64,000 nt of DNA, taken from positions 3,534,001 through 3,598,000 of the forward strand of contig NZ_CP150170.1 of the NCBI RefSeq assembly GCF_037963865.1, written 5' to 3'. A program made the translations under genes and the position numbers. Under the pieces are notes generated by a model. That model was not told the DNA's origin, made no database searches, and saw only the letters and a list, made by a program, of their open reading frames with translations. This stretch comes from Paenibacillus sp. FSL R10-2734. GTDB taxonomy: Bacteria > Bacillota > Bacilli > Paenibacillales > Paenibacillaceae. Below are positions 1-8,471 of the stretch, in pieces. The first letter of the stretch is position 1; every line of letters begins with the position of its first letter.

Positions 1-135
1 GCTGAGTCGCATTCACTCCTTGATTTTGTCCGAAGCATTTCTAGGAAGAGCAATCAGGTAGACAATTCAGCATGGCGAAGTCCGACGGACCCTCGCGTCA
101 TGTCGTTAAACTCACGGGACACGATAGTTGAATAA
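1..135 (+). CDS. C-terminal end of an unidentified ORF (partial)
   Basis: Frame 1 is open from the first base to a TAA at 133-135. The last ten codons lie inside the repeat at 105-132, so a gene entering from the left would end within the repeat. I do not recognise the 44 visible residues. It may be the tail of a real gene or a chance open frame; the sequence left of the window would decide. Confidence 0.25.
   Translation, partial: AESHSLLDFVRSISRKSNQVDNSAWRSPTDPRVMSLNSRDTIVE
105..132 (+). repeat. Cassette-region repeat, half-site copy 1
   Basis: Carries CTCACGGGACAC followed by ATAGTTGAA, the half-site of the family found throughout 1-15.3 kb. The flanks (TTAAACT ... AGTTGAA) are close to an inverted repeat. 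It is nearly identical to the left half at 8637-8660, including the following bases AATAATACA.ATTGAT.AGCAGGT, but the central hairpin is broken here. Confidence 0.6.
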
Positions 136-269
136 TACATATTGATAAGCAGGTTACCTTAATAAACTAAGTGATGGATAAAATATAAATATAAGTTCTC
201 TCTCAAACTATTGGAAAATATTATGGTGCGAAGTCCTGATTCGGTTGTTTCAAGGGGAGGGAAGATACC

Positions 270-834
270 GTGCTAAATACTCAGGATATTGCTATAGAAG
301 CATTAACTTGTTATCTAATTACATGGGTAGATGGTGAACAAAAACAATTTGTTCCAACAGTCAATGATGCCGAGTGTGTATGCGAATTGATCGGAAAGCT
401 TCATAAACATTCATCTTTTTGGGAAATTCCGTCATCATTTACTCGACCGTCATTTGATAATTCTAGAATTTCACAATCATTAGAAAAGCTAAAACTGCTT
501 GCTAACGGTGGTGAGCTCAATAAAAATGATGTGGAAATTCTGCAATTGGCAGGAGAGTGTACAATTTTAATGATTAACGACATAGAAAGAACACCTGGCA
601 ATTGGGGGATAATTCACGCAGATTTGATTTCAAGTAATTTTGTGTTTCATGAACAACTGACTGGTATTGATAGTTGTCGTTTCAAACGACAAAGTAAAAC
701 CAGGAGACCAACTCCTTCTTGTATTTGATGTAATTCGAATCAAGGGACAAATCGTCAAAGGAAAGGGACTCGCCACGGTAAATAATGAATTGGTATGCGA
801 ATCTGAAATAATGTTTGCATTCAGTTCGATTTAG
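270..834 (+). pseudogene. Chimeric remnant: phosphotransferase fragment joined to a FabZ C-terminus
   Basis: A GTG-started frame (270-728) encodes the middle of an aminoglycoside/choline-kinase-type phosphotransferase. The catalytic loop IIHADLISSNF (HxDxxxxN pattern) is visible, but the N-lobe and the rest of the C-lobe are missing. At about 655 the sequence changes into the end of a 3-hydroxyacyl-ACP dehydratase (GIDSCRFKRQ), whose family tail (KPGDQLL, IKGQIVKGKG, CESEIMFA) continues in the next frame from 694 to a TAG at 832-834. Dropping one A from the A-run at 691-693 restores the FabZ frame. I read this as two truncated genes joined by deletion or recombination, not as a working protein. 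Confidence 0.75.
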
Positions 835-835
835 G

Positions 836-870
836 TTTAAGCTAACGGGCATTTTTGCTTCAGAAGAATA
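836..870 (+). repeat. Cassette-region repeat, half-site copy 2
   Basis: TTTAAGCTAACGGGCA starts two bases after the stop of the FabZ remnant (832-834) and is followed by TTTTTGCTTCAGAAG, which resembles a broken piece of the central GCTTCGGCAG hairpin. Confidence 0.55.
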
Positions 871-934
871 GAGATCATGATAAGCTTAAAGTCGAAAAGA
901 ATCTATAAGCGCATAAAACAGAAGGAGAGTTACT

Positions 935-1429
935 TTGAAAAAAATTAGGGAAGCAACAAAAGAGGAAATGTTAGAAATTTATAAGATGGGCTATGATGTT
1001 TGGGGAGATAATTTGCTATATGAAGAATATATAACTATGTGCCAGGCTTCTAAAAAGTATAAAAAGGGAAAGTGGTACGTTCTTGAAGCAACAGATACAA
1101 AGGAACTATTAAGCTCCCTCATCGTATATGAACTAAATCTTTCTGATGACCAAATTGTAAAAGGCATTGGTTCAATTGCTACCCCTTTATATTTAAGAAA
1201 AAAAGGATATGCTTCTTTATTAGTCAAAGAAACGATAAATAAACTTGAACAGGAAGAAAAGTGTAACAACTTTTTCCTTTATAGTGATATTGGAATAGAA
1301 TTTTACAAAGAATTAGGTTTTATTGTACTACCTAATGAGTTTCAAAAATATAAAGACAGTGTTTGTATGTATTACTCAAAAGAAAATGATATCGACTCCA
1401 TAGGATTTGATATCCCCGATTACTTTTAA
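935..1429 (+). CDS. GNAT family N-acetyltransferase
   Basis: A 164-residue single-domain protein with the GNAT fold pattern: an N-terminal REATKEEM segment, a central beta strand (IVKGIGSIATP), the acetyl-CoA pyrophosphate loop approximated by LRKKGYASLLV (R/Q-x-x-G-x-A/G) near residues 88-98, and a late FYKELGF motif that closes the fold. The start is TTG at 935, chosen because AAGGAG lies about 8 bases upstream and the next in-frame start would remove strand 1. Substrate cannot be told from sequence. It is a stand-alone gene within the repeat-rich region. Confidence 0.8.
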   Translation: MKKIREATKEEMLEIYKMGYDVWGDNLLYEEYITMCQASKKYKKGKWYVLEATDTKELLSSLIVYELNLSDDQIVKGIGSIATPLYLRKKGYASLLVKETINKLEQEEKCNNFFLYSDIGIEFYKELGFIVLPNEFQKYKDSVCMYYSKENDIDSIGFDIPDYF

Positions 1430-1543
1430 AGCACATCCTTATTGAAGGAATGGGAAACGATAGGCTAACCCAGGTGATTTGTTTAAGTTTCACCCTCGAA
1501 TTTTCCTTCTAAGCAACGATTTTGTATGAGATTATAGTGGGTG

Positions 1544-1582
1544 AAAAAAAACGCTTGTCACCTTAAGCATGTGACCGGCGTT
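1544..1582 (-). terminator. Rho-independent terminator of the VOC gene
   Basis: On the minus strand the stem ACGCCGGTCAC / GTGACAAGCGT with a 9-base loop is followed by seven Ts (plus-strand A-run at 1544-1550). It lies directly after the stop of the minus-strand VOC gene. Confidence 0.75.
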
Positions 1583-1588
1583 TTCGTA

Positions 1589-1990
1589 TTAGCTTTTAGG
1601 CATTTTTCTCTCATCCATGTACAGCAGGTTCCAGCGGTGACCGTCCAGGTCGGCAAATCCTGCGCCGTACATCCAGCCGTCAATTTCACTCGGCTTGCCA
1701 AAGATGTTTCCTCCGGCAGACTCTGCTTTTTGAATAAAGGCATCTACTTCTTCTCTGCTTTCAGCGCCAATGGAGAATATTACTTCTGCGCTATGGGAAG
1801 TATCTGCGGTTTTAGAACCTGTGAATTTCTCAAACGCCGCATCCGGGAACAGCAGAATCGTTGTTTGGCCTATGTCAAGCTTGGCTCTCTCGTTACCAAC
1901 GCTAACTGCATGGAATCCAATCTCATTGAAAAAGGCAGTTGACCTCTCAACATCTTTGACCGGCAGGTTAATCCAGATCTCCTGTGGCAT
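1589..1990 (-). CDS. VOC (glyoxalase/bleomycin-resistance fold) family protein
   Basis: A 133-residue protein beginning MPQEIWINLPVKDVERS, the usual opening of one VOC beta-alpha-beta-beta-beta module, followed by a STAFFNEIGF helix and ending with a second module holding DLDGHRWNLLYMD, where the metal-site His/Glu normally sit. The length fits a single-chain member made of two modules. Members include glyoxalases, antibiotic-binding proteins and dioxygenase-like proteins, and the substrate is not evident. It is read alone from the minus strand with its own terminator. Confidence 0.8.
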   Translation of the reverse strand: MPQEIWINLPVKDVERSTAFFNEIGFHAVSVGNERAKLDIGQTTILLFPDAAFEKFTGSKTADTSHSAEVIFSIGAESREEVDAFIQKAESAGGNIFGKPSEIDGWMYGAGFADLDGHRWNLLYMDERKMPKS

Positions 1991-2144
1991 GGCTAAAGCC
2001 TCCTGGAATATATTTCTAACAACTCCTACTACACTCTAATTCTGGCAGCAGAAGCGAATCTTACAAAAGAATCCGCAATGACATTTCTGTCATGCATTAT
2101 GCGGTTTCCTTAGTAACTTCTCTTCTCTATATCGCAACTCACTC

Positions 2145-3020
2145 TTAATTGAAATACTCGATAGTTTTCTCAATAAATGCCTTGGCCGATTTTGTCAGAA
2201 AACGGTCGGACCTATGAATGATCTCAAAATGACGGTATGGCGGATCGTCTGTAATTCGGATGCAGTGTAGTGTTGGTTCATTCATCATTTGGATCAAACG
2301 ATAAGGCAGCAATGTTCCTCCGATGTTGGCTTTAACCAAGCTAATAATGGAAGTAGCCGAACTGGTCTCCATGATCGTATTTAAACTGAATCCATATTTA
2401 CGGCAATAGCCATCAACCAGTTCTCTGCCTGTAAATCCTTCGGGGAACATCACAGTTTGGATATTTCGCAGTTCCTGGATTCCAATCGTACTACGTTCAG
2501 CCCAATCATGATTCTCGGAAACGACGAGTACATATTCTTCACTGCACAAAGGAATGCGTATAAGCCGATCATCAGGAGCAGACGTGATCTCGATGCCGAT
2601 GTCTACTTCATTATCCAGCACTTGATTCAAGACATAGATCGAAGAGATAACCTTCAGTTGTACCTTGGGGAATCGTTGATGAAAATTCACGAGCAATGGG
2701 GTGAGCCGATAGTCCAGATCGGAAGGGAGAACACCAATTACCAACCGACCTCGTTGATCATTGCGGAATTCAGTTAACGCATCCTGGGTATTCTGTAAAT
2801 GCCGAATCATCTGTACACAGTGCTCCAGAAACAGATTTCCTGCCTGGGTCATCACAATCTTTTTGCCGACTCGGTCAAATAAGGGAACACCGAGTTCATC
2901 CTCCAACGCACGTATTTGTTGGCTTAACGTAGGTTGAGATATGCCGAGTTTCTCAGCTGCTCGTGTAAAATGAAGCTCTTCACACACCGCAATGAAGTTT
3001 TCCATCTGACGAATCTCCAT
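2145..3020 (-). CDS. LysR family transcriptional regulator
   Basis: A 291-residue protein. Residues 1-60 form the winged helix (FTRAAEKLGISQPTLSQQIRALEDELGVPLFDR), and residues 90-290 form the periplasmic-binding-protein-like effector domain (RLVIGVLPSDLDYRLTPLL). Length and layout match CynR/CbbR-type regulators. It is divergent from a CynX/NimT-type transporter across a 168-bp gap that contains an inverted repeat and a good promoter for the transporter, so it very likely controls that gene. The effector is unknown; cyanate or a nitro/azole compound is only suggested by the transporter family. Confidence 0.92.
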   Translation of the reverse strand: MEIRQMENFIAVCEELHFTRAAEKLGISQPTLSQQIRALEDELGVPLFDRVGKKIVMTQAGNLFLEHCVQMIRHLQNTQDALTEFRNDQRGRLVIGVLPSDLDYRLTPLLVNFHQRFPKVQLKVISSIYVLNQVLDNEVDIGIEITSAPDDRLIRIPLCSEEYVLVVSENHDWAERSTIGIQELRNIQTVMFPEGFTGRELVDGYCRKYGFSLNTIMETSSATSIISLVKANIGGTLLPYRLIQMMNEPTLHCIRITDDPPYRHFEIIHRSDRFLTKSAKAFIEKTIEYFN

Positions 3021-3074
3021 ATGAATTACCTCTAATCATTGGTTTTAGTAATCATTTTAATAGAAACTATAGTA

Positions 3075-3103
3075 TTGTTCAATCATTCTAATGATTCTAT
3101 ACT
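3075..3103 (+). promoter_or_regulatory. Promoter of the MFS gene with an inverted repeat in the spacer
   Basis: TTGTTC (3075-3080), a 17-bp spacer and TATACT (3098-3103) form a sigma-A-type promoter for the transporter. The spacer holds AATCATT-CT-AATGATT (3081-3087 and 3090-3096), a 7-bp inverted repeat suited to LysR binding. A related ATCATT pair lies upstream near 3036-3056. The binding role is inferred. Confidence 0.55.
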
Positions 3104-3188
3104 TAATCGTGCACCACCCAACGATCTGTCGTTAACAAATAGGATGTTGGGTGAATGTAACGATACTACTACCATGAGGTGATTCATA

Positions 3189-4364
3189 ATGAAACTTTTT
3201 TATATCGTCCTGGCGCTTATCCTGGCTTCACTGAATTTACGACCACCCATTACTTCCATTTCACCTCTAATGAGCACCGTGCAGAATGATCTGAGTATAA
3301 GCGGGATTACCGCCAGTCTGTTAACCACACTTCCGGTATTATGCATGGGCATATTTGCTCCGTTCTCCGTAAGATTAAGCAGAAAGTGGGGAAATGAGGG
3401 CGCAATTGCTCTGGCTTTAATCCTCATTGGGTTAGGTACGGGATTACGATGGTTTGTTGGTACAACTCCATTGATGATGTTCACTTCTTTTCTGTCCGGT
3501 GTAGGAATAGCATTGGCAGGGCCGCTATTATCCAGCTTCATTAAGCAGTACTTCCCTGACCGAGTGGCAGCTATGGTGGGTATCTACTCTACAGCGATGG
3601 TGATGGGGGCCAGCATTAGTGTGGGATTATCGGTTCCGCTTCAGCATACGCTGGGTGGTTCGTGGAGGGGCTCGTTGGCTGTATGGGCATTTCTCGCAGC
3701 CATTGCATTGCCGATCTGGTTGAGATTAGCCTGGTCTGCGCGCATAGATCGACAATCCGGTAAAATCTCGAGTGTACTTAATTCACCACTTCCGGTGAAC
3801 AACAAGCGTGCCTGGATGTTGACATTATTCTTCGGGCTGATGGCAGCGATCTTCTACTCGTTGACCGCTTGGCTTGCGCCAGCAATCCAAAGCCAGGGGT
3901 ATAGTCAAGAGACGGCCGGCAACATCCAAACCTTATTTACATTGATATCTCTGCCCTCTACGTTGTTCATTCCCATGCTTGTACACCGTTACCAAAGACG
4001 TGTATTCTGGCTTGTCGGGTGTGCGTTATTAGAGTTGACGGGTGTCCTGATGCTGAACATATCCGTTAGCCCCTGGCTCGCGGCGATTCCACTCGGAATT
4101 GGAGCAGGTGGACTGTTCCCGATTGCACTGATGTTGCCCATTGATGAAACAAGCAATGCTCAGGAAGCCAGTAGCTGGTCCGCAATGACCCAATCTGGTG
4201 GCTACATTCTCGGAGCGCTTGGGCCGCTAGCCATTGGCTGGCTCCATGATGCAACGGGCAGCTTCGTCCAAGCATTCTATGGTTTGGCTGTAATCATCGT
4301 GCTTCAGATTATCGTTCAATTGGCTATAGGCAACAAAAAAAAGTTCTCCAGCGAGTTAGGATAA
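3189..4364 (+). CDS. MFS transporter, CynX/NimT family
   Basis: A 391-residue membrane protein with about 12 hydrophobic segments. Its opening (LILASLNLRPPITSISPLM) is the signature of the CynX/NimT branch of the major facilitator superfamily, with RLSRKWG in the loop between helices 2 and 3. The family moves cyanate, nitroimidazole or other small anions and drugs; the direction here is unknown. ATG at 3189 is preceded by GAGGTGA. It is divergently paired with the LysR gene, which probably regulates it. Confidence 0.88.
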   Translation: MKLFYIVLALILASLNLRPPITSISPLMSTVQNDLSISGITASLLTTLPVLCMGIFAPFSVRLSRKWGNEGAIALALILIGLGTGLRWFVGTTPLMMFTSFLSGVGIALAGPLLSSFIKQYFPDRVAAMVGIYSTAMVMGASISVGLSVPLQHTLGGSWRGSLAVWAFLAAIALPIWLRLAWSARIDRQSGKISSVLNSPLPVNNKRAWMLTLFFGLMAAIFYSLTAWLAPAIQSQGYSQETAGNIQTLFTLISLPSTLFIPMLVHRYQRRVFWLVGCALLELTGVLMLNISVSPWLAAIPLGIGAGGLFPIALMLPIDETSNAQEASSWSAMTQSGGYILGALGPLAIGWLHDATGSFVQAFYGLAVIIVLQIIVQLAIGNKKKFSSELG

Positions 4365-4402
4365 GCCCCAGAGCTGAGATGATGTACTATTTTCATGATT
4401 AA

Positions 4403-4624
4403 TTTTACAACCCTGAGGAAACTGAAATTATTCATTCAAAGTCCGGAAAGTTTAAACTTGAAATCCATCACTATAACCATGTAGAGGATATTAACAGATA
4501 TAATTACACAAAAGGGATTGTTAAGGATAGTGAGAATAAAACCATCGACATAATATATAAAAACGGATTTTGTTGGGGGGATATAAGTAGAGGAGCTTCC
4601 TATATGGTAGCTCCTCTTTTCTAG
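4403..4624 (+). pseudogene. Gene remnant of unknown family
   Basis: An open frame runs from just after a TAA (4400-4402) to TAG 4622-4624. It has no plausible start, but a protein-like composition: NPEETEIIHSKSGKFKLE, then NYTKGIVKDSENKTIDIIY. It reads like the C-terminal piece of a degraded gene. The last ten codons are formed by the terminator hairpin that follows. I do not recognise the family. Confidence 0.4.
4589..4621 (+). terminator. Rho-independent terminator
   Basis: The stem AGAGGAGCT (4589-4597) / AGCTCCTCT (4609-4617) is perfect over 9 bp and is followed by TTT. It probably served the decayed gene at 4403-4624 and now also ends transcripts from the MFS gene. Confidence 0.7.
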
Positions 4625-4763
4625 TAAATTAAACGGGCAATATACTAAGGTAATATTGGATTATAGGTTAATTCTATAAAGATTATTTCTTTTATATATT
4701 AGACCAATAAAAGCCTGTAGCGATATTATGTTATTTATAATAATAATGCGGAGGAATGGTCTG

Positions 4764-5315
4764 ATGTCTATTTATGATTTTCAAGCGAAGTCAATTAATG
4801 GTGAGCCTGTTGAATTGTCAATTTATCGTGGAAAAGTTCTACTTATTCTGAACACTGCCAGTAGATGCAGCTATTCTCGCCAATTACCTGATCTTCAAAG
4901 GCTTTACGAAATTCACCATGAGCAAGGGTTTGAAATACTAGGTTTTCCTTGTAACCAATTCAACGAGAAAGAGCCAGAGAGCAACTCGGAAGTACATGAA
5001 TATTGTGAGAGCAACTTTGGAGTTAAGTTTCCTTTATTCGAGAAAGTTGAGGTTAGGGGACCGTCTGCTCATCCGTTATTTAAATATTTAACACAGCAAG
5101 CACCATTTCAAGGATTCGATACTGAGACATCAGGTGGTCAATGGATGCAGGATTTTCTGGAGGAAAAGTATCCGGACATATATGTCGGTGACGGGATCAA
5201 GTGGAATTTCTCAAAGTTTTTAATCGATCGAAACGGCCATATATATGGTAGATATGAAACTACGACTGAACCATTTGACATAGAGTTATTTATTGAATCA
5301 CTTCTTTTAAAGTAA
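4764..5315 (+). CDS. Glutathione peroxidase family protein (BsaA-like)
   Basis: A 183-residue protein from ATG 4764, chosen because GGAGG lies about 9 bases before it; an earlier in-frame ATG at 4728 has no ribosome site. The peroxidatic Cys is C35 in NTASRCSYSRQL, and the family Gln motif FPCNQFNEKEP and the Trp/Asn motif KWNFSKFLI are present. Bacterial members reduce peroxides, usually with thioredoxin. The family consensus after the Cys is GFTPQ or GLTPQ; here SYSRQ is a mild departure. It acts alone, with a repeat half-site 17 bp after its stop. Confidence 0.9.
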   Translation: MSIYDFQAKSINGEPVELSIYRGKVLLILNTASRCSYSRQLPDLQRLYEIHHEQGFEILGFPCNQFNEKEPESNSEVHEYCESNFGVKFPLFEKVEVRGPSAHPLFKYLTQQAPFQGFDTETSGGQWMQDFLEEKYPDIYVGDGIKWNFSKFLIDRNGHIYGRYETTTEPFDIELFIESLLLK

Positions 5316-5331
5316 ATGAATCCGATTAGTG

Positions 5332-5360
5332 ATTAAGCTAACGGGCAGGTTTTGGGATTA
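5332..5360 (+). repeat. Cassette-region repeat, half-site copy 3
   Basis: ATTAAGCTAACGGGCAGGTT starts 17 bp after the peroxidase stop codon. Only the left half-site is clear; no central hairpin follows. Confidence 0.55.
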
Positions 5361-5451
5361 GCAATCCATAAGAAACAACCCAAGTTGAATTCTGCTAAAA
5401 TGTAGTTAATGTATAATGTAGATATCCTTCATGAACAAAGGAGAACTGAAA

Positions 5452-6027
5452 ATGAGAAAACTCGTTCTATTTCTTCACGCATCGCTTGACGGTTTTGTAG
5501 AAGGGCCGAATGGTGAAATGGACATAGGCTGGGTTTCCTACGATGCTGATTTGGAGAATCATGCGAAAGAAATTCTGAGTACTTCCGACACTGTCATTTG
5601 GGGACGTGGGACTTATCAGATGATGCACAGTTACTGGCCATCTGTGCCTTCGAACCCATCAGCTTCGCAGCATGAACGGAATCATGCCGAGTGGATCGAA
5701 AAGACAGCCAAAATCGTTTTTTCCACGACGCTGGAGAAAGTCGAATGGAATAATTCCAGACTCGTGAAAGAAGATGTCGTGGAAGAGATCAATAACCTCA
5801 AACAGCAGCCAGGCAAGGATATGGTCATCCTCGGCAGTCCTAGGTTCGCACACCACCTTATGCAGCTTGATTTAATTGATGAGTATAAAATTACGGTTTC
5901 TCCCGTCCTGATCGGTAAGGGATTGCCGTTATTCCAAGGTCTCAAGGAGAAGATCAATCTTAAGCTAATAGAAAACAAGACCTTTGATTCTGGAGCCATA
6001 GGTCTCGTTTACCAGACGGTAAGATGA
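5452..6027 (+). CDS. Dihydrofolate reductase family protein (RibD C-terminal-like)
   Basis: A 191-residue protein from ATG 5452, with AAAGGAG about 8 bases upstream; the ATG at 5431 lies before the ribosome site. The opening MRKLVLFLHASLDGFVEGPNG is typical of the YyaP/YwjB group. VIWGRGTYQMM and the late ILGSPRFAHHL and LIGKGLPLFQ segments mark the NADPH-binding Rossmann-like fold shared by DHFR and the RibD reductase domain. Substrate unknown; these proteins are usually not the housekeeping folate enzyme. A full repeat element begins 17 bp after the stop. Confidence 0.85.
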   Translation: MRKLVLFLHASLDGFVEGPNGEMDIGWVSYDADLENHAKEILSTSDTVIWGRGTYQMMHSYWPSVPSNPSASQHERNHAEWIEKTAKIVFSTTLEKVEWNNSRLVKEDVVEEINNLKQQPGKDMVILGSPRFAHHLMQLDLIDEYKITVSPVLIGKGLPLFQGLKEKINLKLIENKTFDSGAIGLVYQTVR

Positions 6028-6043
6028 CCTTGTCCCTTAAGGT

Positions 6044-6143
6044 GATTACGCTAACGGGACACTATAGTTGAACGGAACAAGGAACAATTTGCTTCGGCAG
6101 CTGTTCCTTGTTTTTATTAGCAAAAGGGCAGTTTAGCGTGGAA
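6044..6143 (+). repeat. Cassette-region repeat, full element (copy 4)
   Basis: The left half-site CTAACGGGACACTATAGTTGAA is followed by the central hairpin GGAACAA...GCTTCGGCAGCTGTTCC with a T-run, then the right half-site AGCAAAAGGGCAGTTTAGCG. It starts 17 bp after the reductase stop, and its hairpin with the Ts should act as a terminator. Confidence 0.8.
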
Positions 6144-6194
6144 CATTATTATGATAAGATCCTCCTATATATTAAGTCGAAGGGGATAATTGCA

Positions 6195-7097
6195 TTGAAT
6201 ATTGTAAAAGAATTCATGGCGCATGGTCCTTATATTCGTTTTGAACTAGGACTCGAAAATTTGATGGATGAAGCGTATAGAAACGAAGGTCTTCGTCGTG
6301 CGAGTGCCATTTGGCGTTCCATATTCGATCCTGAAGATGATGTGATTTTTATGCATCGCACCAGCTATGGTACCAATGAAAAACGAGTCGGAAAAATACG
6401 ATTAAAGCGTTTTTTCAAAACACAATTGAAACAAATGCTATTGAGCACTTTGCCGTATGAGTTAGATGAATCTGATGACGAACTTTACACGAAAGAATGG
6501 TCCGTTGAGATTAAAGCAAAAGAAATCCGAATATCGTACGTACTCGAATCCATTGAAAACGCCGATTTCATGCGTAAACCGAACTCCGACGGTCAAATTT
6601 ACCTCTACAACAAAACAAAGGGTATTTTGTTTCACATGTATGACGATCGTGGCTGTGATGTTTTCAGTTCCGACAAAGGCAAACTTCTATCTCTCTACCA
6701 CCAGCATAGAAAATGGATCTTGGACTATAACCGTTACCAAATTGACAACCTTATCGGAGAAGGACTCGCTGGCATCACTGAAACAGAGGAAGAACGAAAG
6801 AATCGATGGCAACTTGATGACAGTAAAGTTTCTCCTTCCGGAATCAATCTTAGATGTGTGAATACTTGTCTCATATCGCATTTTTTTGAGATTCCTTCAG
6901 TTAACGCCGATAAGTTTGAAAATGAAATTTCATTCACGTCGTTCGATATTCGACGAAACTCAATAGTGGGTAATCAAGTCTCGTTTATAGCTAGCAAGAC
7001 GCAAGCCCTGGCGCTTATTGATTCTCAAACGCATCTCATGAGTATGTATGGCAAAAAATACGGGACCTATACCGGTTGGAGTTTTGAAAGAGTATAA
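6195..7097 (+). CDS. DUF3885 domain protein
   Basis: About 300 residues. The first two thirds match the DUF3885 pattern: HGPYIRFELG near the N-terminus, then LYNKTKGILFHMYDDRGCDV and WILDYNRYQID around residues 165-215. The last third is not recognised. TTG at 6195 is preferred because AGGGGAT lies 8-10 bases upstream; the frame is open back to 6108, but that part overlaps the repeat element. No enzymatic role is known for the domain. A partial repeat follows 3 bp after the stop. Confidence 0.7.
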   Translation: MNIVKEFMAHGPYIRFELGLENLMDEAYRNEGLRRASAIWRSIFDPEDDVIFMHRTSYGTNEKRVGKIRLKRFFKTQLKQMLLSTLPYELDESDDELYTKEWSVEIKAKEIRISYVLESIENADFMRKPNSDGQIYLYNKTKGILFHMYDDRGCDVFSSDKGKLLSLYHQHRKWILDYNRYQIDNLIGEGLAGITETEEERKNRWQLDDSKVSPSGINLRCVNTCLISHFFEIPSVNADKFENEISFTSFDIRRNSIVGNQVSFIASKTQALALIDSQTHLMSMYGKKYGTYTGWSFERV

Positions 7098-7100
7098 TTT

Positions 7101-7151
7101 AGGTCAACGTTATCGACTGCCTTTATTCAACTATGGGCAGTTTAGCGTAGT
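7101..7151 (+). repeat. Cassette-region repeat, right part only (copy 5)
   Basis: AACGTTATCGACTGCCTTTATTCAACTATGGGCAGTTTAGCG matches the right arm of the hairpin plus the right half-site of the element at 9544-9640. The left half is missing. It begins three bases after the DUF3885 stop. Confidence 0.65.
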
Positions 7152-7588
7152 AAAGTTAGTGATAATTGACCATTGTGTCGGGAAGAGTTTGTTGTTAAAT
7201 GGAAGTAGCCTTAGAGCCCTTCATTAATCTGTCGCCCCGCGCCCCGCAGAATTGGTTCAACTAACGCGTATGATATCTTCAAATTTGAAGGGGACATGAA
7301 ATTGTAAAGAAAGATATTTCTTTCAATGCATGTGGCACCATACATTTACTCAGAGACTCAAGAAAAACTTGAGGAATGGGACAAAGAACTTTTTTAAACA
7401 GTTGTGATATTCATTAATTTGTTGTTAATCAGCCGGTAAGTAATTAGCTGCTGTTGTGTTGTTTTGAACGAAAGAGCGGGATAGTGGAATAGTTAGAGGG
7501 AATTAATAAACACACATTTTATATTACATATATATTTTTTATATGATAGACATTTGCATTTGATTAATCTGTACGAGGGAGAATAATT
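7152..7588 (+). other. Intergenic region with one small gene remnant
   Basis: AT-rich sequence without a complete gene. A short piece near 7255-7270 (GTTCAACTAACGCG) resembles a repeat half-site. ATG 7326 to TAA 7395-7397 opens a 23-codon frame (APYIYSETQEKLEEWDKELF) that looks like the tail of a lost gene. TATAT-rich sequence near 7520-7560 could hold the promoter of the next gene. Confidence 0.4.
7326..7397 (+). pseudogene. Short C-terminal gene remnant
   Basis: A 23-codon open frame ending at TAA 7395-7397 has protein-like composition (SETQEKLEEWDKELF) but no upstream continuation, because a TAA interrupts the frame just before it. Probably the end of a degraded cassette gene. Family unknown. 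Confidence 0.3.
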
Positions 7589-8239
7589 ATGGGGTCCTCA
7601 TGGTGGAAAAATTTATTTTATTTTGTTGTTTTCGTATTTGCGTTATTCATGACAATCAATGATTATCCCCCACTCCTGACAGTCGGGGTTGTTATCGTTG
7701 CAGCCTTATTAGCGTTTCTACTGTTCTTTTATTATCCATTGATATTTGAAAAGCGCATAGACCGCTTGGAGTCCTTTTTGCGCAAACAGAAAAAAACGCC
7801 TACGATTTATATTAACTATGTCTTAGCGAACAGGCTAGAGGGTGAAGCAAGATTGATTATAGATCAGCTTATGAGTAAATATAAGAAGGCAGAGACACAG
7901 GCACAGTTCAAAGCGGCTTTCGGTGTTTATCAGAAGGATATGGCTACTGTTCGGGAAGCTGTGCCTCATATGCGTAAATCCGATTATCGCACGTATTACG
8001 AAACGTTTTTGCTAATAGAAAACGGGGAGAGCGATCAAGCGAGAGAAACCCTTCGGTCAATCAAGAAACACTGGATGAGATTAACGCTGCTTGTGGAAAT
8101 AGAAATTAATGCTGGCCGCTATGAAGCCGCCACTCAGTATGCTAGGGAAGCACTAAACTCTTCCAGAGGCGTCCACCGTTATGTGCTATATAGGAAATAC
8201 GAAGAGGTATTGCCGCAAGCTGTTGAAGGCATAACATAA
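7589..8239 (+). CDS. Membrane-anchored protein with TPR-like helical domain
   Basis: A 216-residue protein. Residues 8-50 form two hydrophobic helices (NLFYFVVFVFALFM and a VAALLAFLLFFYY stretch). The remainder is a soluble helical domain rich in charged residues, whose C-terminal part (LLIENGESDQARETLRSIKK, EINAGRYEAATQYAREALN) has the A/G/Y spacing of tetratricopeptide-like hairpins. ATG 7589 has GAGGGAG 8-9 bases upstream. I do not know the family. The topology suggests a cytoplasmic helical domain tethered to the membrane. Confidence 0.75.
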   Translation: MGSSWWKNLFYFVVFVFALFMTINDYPPLLTVGVVIVAALLAFLLFFYYPLIFEKRIDRLESFLRKQKKTPTIYINYVLANRLEGEARLIIDQLMSKYKKAETQAQFKAAFGVYQKDMATVREAVPHMRKSDYRTYYETFLLIENGESDQARETLRSIKKHWMRLTLLVEIEINAGRYEAATQYAREALNSSRGVHRYVLYRKYEEVLPQAVEGIT

Positions 8240-8330
8240 ATTCACAAGTTTAGCCAGGTTGTTACCATGCATCAGATTCGCCATCAGATGGCCACGTGAA
8301 TTGAACGGCGCGCAGTCGTCCTGCTTTTTG

Positions 8331-8416
8331 ATTAAGGTAACGGGACACTTTAGTTCAAAAATGAGAGGGCTGCCGTGAGGTAGCCCTTTGTTCAACAAAC
8401 AGGCAGGATAGTTGAA
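8331..8416 (+). repeat. Cassette-region repeat, full element (copy 6)
   Basis: Left half GTAACGGGACACTTTAGTTCAA, hairpin AGGGCT-GCCGTGAGGT-AGCCCT with TTTG, and right half TTCAACAAACAGGCAGGATAGTTGAA, in which TTCAAC.A pairs with TAGTTGAA. It lies about 90 bp after the preceding gene and 55 bp before a 51-codon gene. Confidence 0.8.
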
Positions 8417-8471
8417 AAGAAAATGGTACAGTTTTCTTATGAAAATTTGAAAGTTTGGGGGTAATGTAATT

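Noticed and set aside
4728..4763. Earlier start of the glutathione peroxidase
   Set aside because: The extra residues (LFIIIMRRNGL) lie before the only ribosome site, and family members begin near the ATG at 4764.
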